Assembly: GCA_019119285.1 (NCBI GenBank)
Contig: DWXJ01000046.1
Span: forward strand, 1 to 36,772
DNA from: Merdimonas faecigallinarum
Lineage (GTDB): Bacteria; Bacillota; Clostridia; Lachnospirales; Lachnospiraceae
Length of the DNA stretch: 36,772 bases
Direction of reading: 5' to 3'
In this document: in pieces, positions 10,632 through 18,275 of the stretch
Numbering within the stretch: position 1 is the stretch's first letter
Layout: every line of letters begins with the position of its first letter
Notes under the pieces: generated by a model
Database searches by the model: none
Told to the model about the DNA's origin: nothing
What the model saw: only the letters and a program-made list of their open reading frames with translations
Position numbers and translations under genes: made by a program

Positions 10632-11564
10632 TTAACACGCGTCATCCGCCGCTTTCCCGGAAGGAACCATGTTGACCAGAAAGATTCCCAGGCTGACCAG
10701 CAAAAGGGCCATAAGGTTCTGGAACCGGAAAACCTGTTCCTCTAAAAAGATGGCTGACAGCACGACCCCGAACACCGGGATGCTGAACCCGAAAATAGCC
10801 ACCTTTCCTACCGGATTGTATTTCAGAAGTTCTGCCCACAGGATAAAGGACACCGTTGAGAGCAGCGCCATATACAAAAGAAGCACCAGCCCCGCAGGCG
10901 TGATCCGTCCGATCCTTCCTCCTGCCGCAAGGCCGATCAGGATCAGCACTGCGCCGCCCATCAGCAGCTGGAAGGCAGTGATGGTCATGGGCGACTCCCT
11001 GTCTTCTATCATTTTCAGCGTGACAGAACTGATGCCGTAGGCACAGGCACATACGAGGATCAGCCCCTCTCCGGCCAGACGGAAACCGTCCCCCATCCCG
11101 CCCGGAGACAGATTGATCACAACGACTCCTGCGAAGCCGATCAGGCAGCCTGCGATCTTCTTCCAGGTCAGTTTCTCATCCTTCAAAAGAAAATGGGCTG
11201 CAATGATGGAAAAGAAGGCATTGGATCCGTTGATGACCGATCCCTTGGCTCCGGTCGTATAGGCAAGGCCGATATAAAAGCAGACATACTGTACGGTTGT
11301 CTGCAAAAGTCCCTGACCAAAGACATACGGTATGGAGGACCTCTTCATTTTCACCAGCTGCCGGCCGGCAGCGCAGGCTGCAAGATAAGCCAGTACTCCT
11401 GCCATGAAGAACCGGTATCCTGCAAAAAGGATCTCGCTGCCCTCCCCGTGGATCTCCAGCATCTCATAGCCGATTTTTATGCAGGGAAATGCGCTGCCCC
11501 ATAAGGCGCAGCACACCAGTGCCAGGAAAGTCCTGACTGCCGTATTCTGATAAAACCGTTCCAT
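10632..11564 (-). CDS. DMT-superfamily (EamA) membrane transporter
   Basis: A 310-residue, roughly ten-helix protein with the two-fold EamA repeat: ALWGSAFPCIKIG at the first helix and a second repeat from about residue 165. The family exports small metabolites such as amino acids or nucleobases; the substrate cannot be read from sequence. Its ATG shares one base with the stop of the cyclophilin gene (TAATG), so translation is probably coupled. It lies between a foldase and the vitamin-transporter module, with no clear functional link. Confidence 0.88.
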   Translation of the reverse strand: MERFYQNTAVRTFLALVCCALWGSAFPCIKIGYEMLEIHGEGSEILFAGYRFFMAGVLAYLAACAAGRQLVKMKRSSIPYVFGQGLLQTTVQYVCFYIGLAYTTGAKGSVINGSNAFFSIIAAHFLLKDEKLTWKKIAGCLIGFAGVVVINLSPGGMGDGFRLAGEGLILVCACAYGISSVTLKMIEDRESPMTITAFQLLMGGAVLILIGLAAGGRIGRITPAGLVLLLYMALLSTVSFILWAELLKYNPVGKVAIFGFSIPVFGVVLSAIFLEEQVFRFQNLMALLLVSLGIFLVNMVPSGKAADDAC

Positions 11565-12082
11565 TATACTTTTTCCGGCTCCGGATAGTCTGTCCCTTTG
11601 GTATCCACCGTAACCTTCTTCATTTTCTGCTCTTCCAGCGGTTTGTCGTTATAGTCGGTGTCCACACAGGCGATCTTGTCTACCACGTCCAGCCCCTCGA
11701 TCACTTTTCCAAACGCCGCATAAGCGCCGTCCAGATGGGGCGCATTTTCATGCATGATAAAGAACTGAGAACCTGCGGAATCCGGATGCATGGCTCTTGC
11801 CATGGAAAGCACGCCCTTGGTATGTGCCAGAGAATTCGGAAATCCATTCTGCAGGAATTCTCCTTTGATCTGATAGCCCGGTCCGCCGATGCCGATTCCC
11901 TGCGGGCATCCGCCCTGGATCATGAAGCCCCGGATCACACGGTGAAAGATCAGGCCGTCATAGAACCCTTTGTTCACCAGAGAAATAAAATTGTTCACTG
12001 TATTTGGCGCGATCTCCGGATAAAGTTCCGCTTTGATCACATCTCCATTTTCCATCTCAATTGTAATAACTGGATTTTCCAT
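11564..12082 (-). CDS. Cyclophilin-type peptidyl-prolyl cis-trans isomerase
   Basis: Catalyses cis-trans isomerisation at proline bonds during protein folding. It has 172 residues with no signal peptide, so it is cytoplasmic. Core cyclophilin motifs are visible: FHRVIRGFMIQGG with the catalytic Arg, GSQFFIMHENAPHLDGAYAAFGKVIEG, and the MARAMHPDSAGSQFF region. The start at 12082 follows AAGGAG. It is the first gene of the run leading to the DMT exporter and ECF genes and has its own promoter. Confidence 0.95.
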   Translation of the reverse strand: MENPVITIEMENGDVIKAELYPEIAPNTVNNFISLVNKGFYDGLIFHRVIRGFMIQGGCPQGIGIGGPGYQIKGEFLQNGFPNSLAHTKGVLSMARAMHPDSAGSQFFIMHENAPHLDGAYAAFGKVIEGLDVVDKIACVDTDYNDKPLEEQKMKKVTVDTKGTDYPEPEKV

Positions 12083-12114
12083 ATTTATCTGCTCCTTTTC
12101 GTAATGGTCTCTTT

Positions 12115-12143
12115 ATTGTAACGAATCCTTCTGCTTTCGTAAA
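12115..12143 (-). promoter_or_regulatory. Promoter of the cyclophilin-DMT-ECF-truA run
   Basis: On the minus strand TTTACG (12138-12143) and TACAAT (12115-12120) are 17 bases apart, with the cyclophilin ATG about 33 bases past the -10. All following genes through truA overlap or sit within about 70 bases of each other, so this probably drives the whole block. Confidence 0.6.
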
Positions 12144-12158
12144 GGGAAAGATTGTGTT

Positions 12159-13844
12159 TTATTTGCCTGCCCGGAAATAAAAACCGTCAAAATCATACTT
12201 GTATACCCGGTAAATATACTTTTCTACCTGCATCTCAAACTGGGCGATCAGATGGTGGTCTTCATCGTATTCCCCAAAAGTTCCCGCAGTTCCGGAGTCC
12301 GCAATGGTATTGCCGTCCAGGTTCTGCACGCTGCTGACATACCCGGAATAAGGAAGTTTAAAGGAATCTGTCAGTTGAAATGTTCCGGTATTTTCATCCA
12401 CCAGATATTCGTAATAATAGGAAGTATCGCCTTCTGTAGCGGAAGTTTCTGTCAGTCCAAGGGCGCTCCAGTCAAAATCCGGCCTGGTGGCGCTGTAGCC
12501 GATGTTATTATTGAACATATACAGATAATACTGGCCGTCCGCAAGGGAAGGATCGTCCACATAGGTGATGGAATGCTGGCCGCCCTGAATGGTAAAATCG
12601 CCTTCTTTACTAAGCACCTGGTTTTCATACTCTGTATCTGCCCATACGGCTTTTTCTGCTATGATATAAGCCACTGCCGGACCGTCATAGATATGGTCGA
12701 TCTTGATGATCGAGGACGTCTCCCTGGAACTTAACAGAACCGAGCCGTCTCCGATCCACTGGATCGTGTTGATATGGATCCAGTTCAGCTCCCCGCTGTC
12801 ATTCTTTACCCGTTCTTCTTTGAACCTGCCAAAGAGGTCTCCCAGATCCAGCACCTCGCTGACCGCGCCGCTGTTCACATCCAGCCGAAGGATAATGTCC
12901 TCCACGCTGTCCTGCGTGGTATCGGTAGCAAGGATCAGCATATTTCCGTTATCATCAAAGACATAATCATGGTGCAGTTTATAAGTTCCAAGATCATATA
13001 CCGCCGTGATCTGTCCCAGCGGATTCATCCGCGCCATCTGGGTTTCGGAAATGCTGTAGTACATGGACTGATCCCGGAACAAAAGCCTGTGGCTCCGGTA
13101 GCCGATGACAGGCACCTCGCCCCGCAGCACGCCCTGATTGTCATAATAGTACATAAAGTCCAGAGCATCGCTGTCATTGCCAAGGATCACATAGAGTCCA
13201 TTGGAAAGTTCCTCTTCCTCTCCGTCCATTTTTGTTTTCAGAACCGTTTCTTCTTCTCCCAGAAGGCTTCCCATCTCATAGACGATTTCTTTGGTATCGG
13301 TGGATCCGTCTTCTTCTGTTATATAAAAAGTAATGGTATTGTCCGTATCCGGGATCAGGCCGATCATCTGAAATTCATGCTCTGTCGTATACTCCTCTTC
13401 CTGCCAGACGTCTCTGCGGAAATCCCCGATATCAGAATCGCTGACATGGACATTATAAGAAATGGCTGCCGGTTCTTCGGTCTCAAAATAAACGTAGAGA
13501 GACTGGGTGTTCGTTCCAAAGGGATTGTATTCGATCAGCATATCGCTTGCCGTATACTCTCCGGATGCTTTCTCCTCTTCCAGCCTGTCCGCGATGGCCT
13601 GCTGATTGTCCACCTGATAGGTTGCCTTGATCTTTTCCTGGATCTCTTCCTGCTCTTTTGTAAGACCGCTTTTTACCTCTGCATCCGGATTTGCCGCAGT
13701 CTCCTCTTTGGCCGTCTCTTCCTGTTGTTTTTCTTCTTTTGCCTGGCGGCTTTCCTTTATCTCCTCTGCCGCTGCAATCCCTCCGATCGCAATGGCCAGT
13801 ACCGCGCAGACAATCGTGATGATCTTTCTTTTCACGTCTTTCAT
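12159..13844 (-). CDS. Arylsulfate sulfotransferase family protein, membrane anchored
   Basis: Resembles arylsulfate sulfotransferases, which move sulfate from one phenol ester to another phenol without PAPS. A hydrophobic segment at residues 7-26 is a signal peptide or anchor, so the enzyme acts outside the membrane. A charged linker (27-80) and a beta-rich N-terminal domain lead to the propeller. The catalytic set of the E. coli enzyme has candidates here in the right order: HHD (291-292), WIHIN (His357), SSRETSS (Arg374) and GQHS (His424). Only one Cys exists (residue 13), so the disulfide of the proteobacterial enzyme is absent. The ATG at 13844 is jammed against AAAGG; a GTG at 13835 has better spacing and may be the true start. 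It is a single-gene unit. Confidence 0.82.
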   Translation of the reverse strand: MKDVKRKIITIVCAVLAIAIGGIAAAEEIKESRQAKEEKQQEETAKEETAANPDAEVKSGLTKEQEEIQEKIKATYQVDNQQAIADRLEEEKASGEYTASDMLIEYNPFGTNTQSLYVYFETEEPAAISYNVHVSDSDIGDFRRDVWQEEEYTTEHEFQMIGLIPDTDNTITFYITEEDGSTDTKEIVYEMGSLLGEEETVLKTKMDGEEEELSNGLYVILGNDSDALDFMYYYDNQGVLRGEVPVIGYRSHRLLFRDQSMYYSISETQMARMNPLGQITAVYDLGTYKLHHDYVFDDNGNMLILATDTTQDSVEDIILRLDVNSGAVSEVLDLGDLFGRFKEERVKNDSGELNWIHINTIQWIGDGSVLLSSRETSSIIKIDHIYDGPAVAYIIAEKAVWADTEYENQVLSKEGDFTIQGGQHSITYVDDPSLADGQYYLYMFNNNIGYSATRPDFDWSALGLTETSATEGDTSYYYEYLVDENTGTFQLTDSFKLPYSGYVSSVQNLDGNTIADSGTAGTFGEYDEDHHLIAQFEMQVEKYIYRVYKYDFDGFYFRAGK

Positions 13845-13864
13845 CCTTTCCGGGCGTTTTTTCT

Positions 13865-13870
13865 ATTATA
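13865..13870 (-). promoter_or_regulatory. Extended -10 promoter of the sulfotransferase gene
   Basis: TATAAT preceded by TGT on the minus strand forms an extended -10, about 21 bases upstream of the first ATG. The only -35 candidate, TTCACA, has a long 19-base spacer, consistent with reliance on the extended element. Confidence 0.5.
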
Positions 13871-13940
13871 ACAAACTACAGCCGGAATCTGTGAAGATTT
13901 TATGATTTTTTTCCGATCTGCATGTTATTTACGCGAAAAT

Positions 13941-13965
13941 GGGCAGGACACAATATGTCCTGCCC
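13941..13965 (-). terminator. Hairpin terminator downstream of proC
   Basis: A perfect ten-pair stem, GGGCAGGACA / TGTCCTGCCC, with a five-base loop, followed on the minus strand by ATTTTC. It lies 47 bases past the proC stop and upstream of the sulfotransferase promoter. The T tract is short, so efficiency is uncertain. Confidence 0.65.
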
Positions 13966-14012
13966 GGATCCATAAACAAAACTTTCGGGGTGTTTTTGGC
14001 AATGATCTTTGA

Positions 14013-14807
14013 TTACATATTTTTGGAGATTTCCTCGCAAACCTTCATCGCTTCGATGATGGCGCTTCTGAAACCTCTCTCTTCCAGAACGCGTACCGCT
14101 TCGATGGTCGTTCCGGCCGGTGAGCATACCATGTCTTTGAGTTCTCCAGGATGCTTTCCTGTATCCAGCACCATCTTGGCGCTTCCCAGAACTGCCTGTG
14201 CAGCGAACTGATAAGCCTGCGGTCTTGGCATTCCGCCGGAAACGGCAGCGTCTGCCATTGCTTCGATCATCATAAATACATAGGCCGGTGAGCTTCCGCT
14301 GGTGGAAACGACTACGTCCATCAGGCGCTCCGGAATGATCTCAACACGGCTGAAGCTCTCCAGCAGTGTTTTTACATAAGAAATCTCTTCTTCGGACAGA
14401 TAAGCGTTGGGGCTTGCAGCTGTCATGCCGGCGCCTACCATGGCCGGAGTATTCGGCATGGTACGAACGATCTTCACCTGTTTTCCAAACTGCTCTTCCA
14501 GCCATGCAAGGGTCTTGCCCGGCGCGATCGTGATGATGATCTGGGAATCCTTGATCTCTCCTGCGATCTCTTTGATCACATTTGCGTAAAACTGCGGTTT
14601 TACGGACAGAATGATCACTTCCGCCTTCTGTGCTACTTCTATATTACTGTCAGTTACATGAATACCAAACTGCTTCTGCACGCGTTCTCTTCCCGGTGCA
14701 AATAAATCAGCGCCGATGATCTCGTCTGCCGGGATCACGTTGTTGCTGATGATTCCGCCCATAATCGCAGATGCCATGTTGCCTGTTCCGATAAATCCTA
14801 ATTTCAT
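14013..14807 (-). CDS. proC: Pyrroline-5-carboxylate reductase
   Basis: Last step of proline synthesis: reduces pyrroline-5-carboxylate to proline with NAD(P)H in the cytoplasm. It has 264 residues from the ATG at 14807. The Rossmann motif LGFIGTGNMASAIMGG opens the protein, MPNTPAMVGAGMTA follows near residue 105, and the C-terminal dimerisation domain carries HPGELKDMVCSPAGTTIEAV. The frame stays open upstream to 14867, but those residues come from the operator region and no ribosome site supports them; the chosen ATG follows a GGATGGGG tract. It diverges from a GntR regulator, and the shared gap holds paired operators. Confidence 0.96.
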   Translation of the reverse strand: MKLGFIGTGNMASAIMGGIISNNVIPADEIIGADLFAPGRERVQKQFGIHVTDSNIEVAQKAEVIILSVKPQFYANVIKEIAGEIKDSQIIITIAPGKTLAWLEEQFGKQVKIVRTMPNTPAMVGAGMTAASPNAYLSEEEISYVKTLLESFSRVEIIPERLMDVVVSTSGSSPAYVFMMIEAMADAAVSGGMPRPQAYQFAAQAVLGSAKMVLDTGKHPGELKDMVCSPAGTTIEAVRVLEERGFRSAIIEAMKVCEEISKNM

Positions 14808-14839
14808 TGTTTTCCCCATCCTTTTCTTGTTTTTTGTGA

Positions 14840-14866
14840 TGTATACATTTTTATAATTTGTATACA
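14840..14866. promoter_or_regulatory. Operator pair at the proC side (two TGTATACA sites)
   Basis: Two copies of the palindrome TGTATACA at 14840-14847 and 14859-14866, start to start 19 bases. They fit the TNGTNNNACNA-like half-site pattern of FadR/GntR-family operators. They lie downstream of the predicted proC -10 element, in the 5' leader, where a bound repressor would block transcription. Confidence 0.72.
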
Positions 14867-14881
14867 ATTCTTTCTAATGCG

Positions 14882-14910
14882 ACTATAACACTCCCATAAC
14901 TGGAAGTCAA
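14882..14910 (-). promoter_or_regulatory. Promoter of proC
   Basis: Minus-strand TTGACT (14905-14910) and TATAGT (14882-14887) separated by 17 bases, a near-consensus promoter. The transcript should start near 14875, just ahead of the operator pair. Confidence 0.72.
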
Positions 14911-14932
14911 CTCTTTTTTTCACTTTTTTCTC

Positions 14933-14961
14933 TTGCGCAATCCTTGAAAACTCGTTATAAT
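14933..14961 (+). promoter_or_regulatory. Promoter of the gntR regulator gene
   Basis: Plus-strand TTGCGC (14933-14938) and perfect TATAAT (14956-14961) separated by 17 bases. The expected start point near 14968 falls inside the first operator on this side. Confidence 0.68.
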
Positions 14962-14962
14962 T

Positions 14963-14989
14963 TGTATACAAATAAATTTTATGTATACA
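14963..14989. promoter_or_regulatory. Operator pair at the gntR side (two TGTATACA sites)
   Basis: TGTATACA at 14963-14970 and 14982-14989, again 19 bases start to start, mirroring the proC-side pair. The first copy abuts the -10 and covers the start point, and the second ends 14 bases before the ATG. Autorepression is the simplest reading. Confidence 0.75.
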
Positions 14990-15003
14990 TTTAGGGTGAT
15001 CAT

Positions 15004-15645
15004 ATGGCAAGAAAGACAACGTCTCTGGCCGACCAGGCCTATCAGACGATCAAAAACCGAATCCTGGACCTGACTTATGCTCCAGGCATGTCCCTGACAG
15101 AAGCCATGCTGACAGAAGATCTTGGCATGAGCCGCAGCCCCGTCCGCGCAGCGATCCAGATGCTGCAGGCGGAAGGCCTTCTGGTCTCGGATTATTACCG
15201 GTCTATCACAGTAAGAGAAATTACGGACAAGGATATCCGGGACATCTATCAGCTCCGGGAACTGCTGGAGGGCGCCGCATTTCAGCTGATCTTCACCTCC
15301 GGGCGCCATGAAGAATACTCTTACCGGATCGAGGAGAAGGTGGTGCGGATGTGCGCCGCCGCTTCCGACCCTTACGCCTGGGAGGTCGCAGACACTGACA
15401 TGCACATGGAGATCATCGGGATCCTGGACAACGACCGCATCAACCGTATCTACGAAAACAACCTCTCCGAGCAGATCCGCATCGGCCAGTACTCTGTCCG
15501 TCACGGTATGCGGATCCCCCAGACCAATGAACGGCTGAAAAAGATGGTCCGCTATATGCGTAAAGGGGACTATGAACATGCCTATGAGATCCTGCGGGAC
15601 GATCATTTCATGCTGGGAAGGGATTCCGCCCTCCGCCGGAAATAA
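15004..15645 (+). CDS. GntR-family regulator (FadR subfamily, FCD domain)
   Basis: A 213-residue transcription factor. Residues 1-75 form the winged helix-turn-helix (LADQAYQTIKNRILDLTYAPG, then MSRSPVRAAIQMLQAEGLL). Residues 85-210 form an all-helical FCD ligand domain, with the metal-type residues Asp and His in DTDMHMEIIG and further His residues in SVRHG and DDHFMLG. The effector is unknown. Its position opposite proC suggests an amino-acid or related carboxylate ligand, which is inference. AGGGTG precedes the ATG by about seven bases. Four identical palindromic operators in the divergent gap suggest control of itself and proC. Confidence 0.88.
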   Translation: MARKTTSLADQAYQTIKNRILDLTYAPGMSLTEAMLTEDLGMSRSPVRAAIQMLQAEGLLVSDYYRSITVREITDKDIRDIYQLRELLEGAAFQLIFTSGRHEEYSYRIEEKVVRMCAAASDPYAWEVADTDMHMEIIGILDNDRINRIYENNLSEQIRIGQYSVRHGMRIPQTNERLKKMVRYMRKGDYEHAYEILRDDHFMLGRDSALRRK

Positions 15646-15659
15646 TCAGCAAAACAAAA

Positions 15660-15694
15660 GATCCCGGAAGCGTCTTTCGACTTCTTCCGGGATC
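15660..15694. terminator. Bidirectional terminator between gntR and nrdD
   Basis: An eleven-pair stem, GATCCCGGAAG / CTTCCGGGATC, with a 13-base loop. It is followed by TTTTTT on the plus strand and flanked by A-rich sequence on the other side, giving a T-rich tail on the minus strand too. It serves the convergent gntR and nrdD genes. Confidence 0.85.
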
Positions 15695-15715
15695 TTTTTT
15701 ATTATTTCTCTGTTT

Positions 15716-18106
15716 CTAAGAAACCTGTACGCCATGTTCTTTTGCGTACTGAGCGATATTGGATGCATTTGCCATCTTTTCGACTTTACCGTCTCCTACC
15801 GCCACCAGTGTAGGCGCCTGCATAACGCCATATTTTTTCACCAGATCTTTATTGCTTTCAGCATCGATCACTTCATAGGCGATCCCCGCCTCTTCCAGAG
15901 CCCGCTTTGCTACCGCACAGTTTGGGCAGGTCTTTGTGGTAAACAACAGATTGCGCTCTTCGCCGTCCGCCGCTTCGCAGACTGCTTCTCCCTCTGTCTT
16001 TTCGCCGGTTGTAAAGGCTTTTCCATGGAATTTGGAATGAACAACGTCATAAACCTTACGGTCCTTAAATTCCTGAGCCTTTCCATCGTTCCAGTTCTGC
16101 ACCGGACGATAGTAACCGGTGATCCGGCTGTAAACTTCCGTGGTCTCTCCGCATTCCGGGCATACATACTGTTCGCCGTTCAGATAACCATGGTTTCTGC
16201 AGATCGAGTAAGTCGGTGACATGGTGTAATATGGAAGCCGGTAATTTTCCGCAATCTTCCGCACCAGGGCCGCCGCTGATTTCCAGCTTGGAAGCTTTTC
16301 TCCCAGGAACGCATGGAATACGGTTCCGGATGTATAGAGAGTCTGCAATTCATCCTGGATATCCAGCGCTTCGAAGATATCTTCTGTATACCCCACCGGC
16401 AGATGTGTGCTGTTCGTGTAGTAAGGTGTTCCGTCTCCTTCTGCCGCAGTGATAATATCCGGGAACTGTTCTCTGTCGTGCTTTGCAAAACGGTAAGCAG
16501 TAGACTCTGCAGGAGTCGCCTCCAGATTGTAGAGATCTCCGTACTCTTCCTGATAGGAGGACAGGCGCTCCCGCATGTGGTTCAGCACCTTCTGGGAGAA
16601 TTCCTGGGTTTCCTTATGCGTCATATCCTTGCGGATCCACTTCGCATTTAATCCGGCCTCATTCATGCCCACCAGTCCAATGGTGGAGAAATGATTCTCA
16701 AAAGTGCCCAGATAGCGTTTGGTATACGGATAAAGCCCTTCATCCAGAAGCTTTGTGATAACCGTACGTTTTACATGCAGGGAACGGGCGGAAATGTCCA
16801 TCAGCCGGTCCAGTCTGGCAAAAAACATTTCTTCATTCTCTGACTGGTAGGCGATCCTTGGCATATTGATGGTAACCACGCCTACTGATCCGGTACTCTC
16901 GCCGCTGCCAAAGAAGCCGCCGGATTTCTTACGCAGCTCCCGCAGATCCAGACGCAGGCGGCAGCACATGCTCCGCACGTCGCTGGGCTCCATGTCGCTG
17001 TTGATATAGTTTGAGAAATACGGTGTGCCGTATTTTGCCGTCATCTCAAAGAGCAGACGGTTATTTTCTGTATCGGACCAGTCAAAATCTCTGGTAATGG
17101 AATAGGTCGGGATCGGATACTGGAAGCCTCTTCCGTGGGCGTCGCCTTCGATCATGATCTCGATAAATGCCTTGTTGACCATATCCATCTCTTTTTTGCA
17201 GTCGCCGTAGGTGAAGTCCATCTCTTTGCCGCCTACGATGGCCGGAAGATTTGCCAGGTCTGCCGGAACCGTCCAGTCCAGGGTAATATTGGAGAACGGC
17301 GCCTGAGTACCCCACCGGGACGGCGTGTTCACACCATAAATAAAGGACTCGATGCATTTCTTTACTTCCGGATAGGTCAGGCCGTCTGTTTTTACGAAAG
17401 GAGCCAGGTATGTATCAAAGGAGGAAAATGCCTGGGCGCCGGCCCACTCATTCTGCATGATTCCAAGGAAGTTTACCATCTGATTGCACAGAACGCTCAG
17501 ATGCTTTGCCGGAGAGGAGGAGATTTTCCCCGGGATTCCGCCCAGTCCTTCCTGGATCAGCTGCTTTAAGGACCAGCCTGCACAGTAGCCGGTCAGCATG
17601 GACAGATCATGGATATGGATGTCGGCGTTGCGGTGTGCCTGGCCGATCTCTTCGTCATAGATCTCGGAGAGCCAGTAGTTGGCCGTAATGGCGCCGGAGT
17701 TGCTGAGGATCAGTCCGCCGACAGAATAGGTAACCGTGGAATTTTCCTTTACACGCCAGTCCATCACCTTGACATAGCTGTCCACGATCTCTTTGTAGTC
17801 CAGCATGGTGGACTTCAGATTCCGGATCTTCTCCCGCTGCTTGCGGTACAAGATGTAGCCCTTCGCCACGTCGGCATATCCGGCTTTGATCAGGATATTT
17901 TCCACACTGTCCTGAATGTCCTCCACCTGGATCAGCCCGTCCTTGATCTTCGGCTCAAAATCCGCAGTCACTTTCAGAGCCAGCAGATCGATAATATCCT
18001 GGTTATAATCCTTTTCCTGTGCTTTAAACGCCTTCTCAATGGCGACACATATTTTTGAAAGATCAAATTTTGCGACCTGTCCGTCGCGCTTCATTACCTG
18101 GTACAT
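15716..18106 (-). CDS. nrdD: Anaerobic ribonucleoside-triphosphate reductase with C-terminal glutaredoxin-like domain
   Basis: Oxygen-sensitive class III reductase making dNTPs from NTPs by a glycyl radical. From the ATG at 18106 it has 796 residues. An ATP-cone allosteric domain occupies about 1-90, the GYCAGWSLKQL catalytic region lies near 180, and a zinc site (CRNHG, then CPEC) is at about 636-652. The RITGYYRPV loop near 664 should hold the radical glycine. Unusually, the last about 75 residues form a thioredoxin-fold domain with CPNC at about 727-730 and a cis-Pro motif APTLV, a built-in NrdH/glutaredoxin-like reductant. An upstream in-frame start at 18121 is rejected because GGAGG lies downstream of it. 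Its promoter and two NrdR boxes lie just upstream, and the activase gene nrdG precedes it. Confidence 0.96.
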   Translation of the reverse strand: MYQVMKRDGQVAKFDLSKICVAIEKAFKAQEKDYNQDIIDLLALKVTADFEPKIKDGLIQVEDIQDSVENILIKAGYADVAKGYILYRKQREKIRNLKSTMLDYKEIVDSYVKVMDWRVKENSTVTYSVGGLILSNSGAITANYWLSEIYDEEIGQAHRNADIHIHDLSMLTGYCAGWSLKQLIQEGLGGIPGKISSSPAKHLSVLCNQMVNFLGIMQNEWAGAQAFSSFDTYLAPFVKTDGLTYPEVKKCIESFIYGVNTPSRWGTQAPFSNITLDWTVPADLANLPAIVGGKEMDFTYGDCKKEMDMVNKAFIEIMIEGDAHGRGFQYPIPTYSITRDFDWSDTENNRLLFEMTAKYGTPYFSNYINSDMEPSDVRSMCCRLRLDLRELRKKSGGFFGSGESTGSVGVVTINMPRIAYQSENEEMFFARLDRLMDISARSLHVKRTVITKLLDEGLYPYTKRYLGTFENHFSTIGLVGMNEAGLNAKWIRKDMTHKETQEFSQKVLNHMRERLSSYQEEYGDLYNLEATPAESTAYRFAKHDREQFPDIITAAEGDGTPYYTNSTHLPVGYTEDIFEALDIQDELQTLYTSGTVFHAFLGEKLPSWKSAAALVRKIAENYRLPYYTMSPTYSICRNHGYLNGEQYVCPECGETTEVYSRITGYYRPVQNWNDGKAQEFKDRKVYDVVHSKFHGKAFTTGEKTEGEAVCEAADGEERNLLFTTKTCPNCAVAKRALEEAGIAYEVIDAESNKDLVKKYGVMQAPTLVAVGDGKVEKMANASNIAQYAKEHGVQVS

Positions 18107-18143
18107 TCCTCTTTCCTCCATTTCTATCTTCGTCGGTTCTTAT

Positions 18144-18173
18144 ATCATACCACCGCCGCCATTCAGAAGTCAA
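18144..18173 (-). promoter_or_regulatory. Promoter of nrdD
   Basis: Minus-strand TTGACT (18168-18173) and TATGAT (18144-18149) with an 18-base spacer; the ATG is about 38 bases past the -10. The spacer start resembles the nrdR promoter. NrdR boxes lie ten bases upstream of the -35. Confidence 0.72.
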
Positions 18174-18182
18174 TAAAAAACA

Positions 18183-18227
18183 ACAATATATTGTGTGAAA
18201 GTTTTTGTACCTTTCACAATATATTGT
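18183..18227. promoter_or_regulatory. Tandem NrdR boxes upstream of nrdD
   Basis: Two identical 12-base palindromes, ACAATATATTGT, at 18183-18194 and 18216-18227, spaced 33 bases start to start (about three helical turns). They match the known NrdR-box pattern acaCwAtATaTwGtgt. NrdR itself is encoded at 24167-24616. Repression of nrdD when dATP is plentiful is the expected effect. Confidence 0.88.
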
Positions 18228-18275
18228 TATTCCAGGAAAGTGTTTTTCAATTTAAAACGTATACTTGACCGCCTC

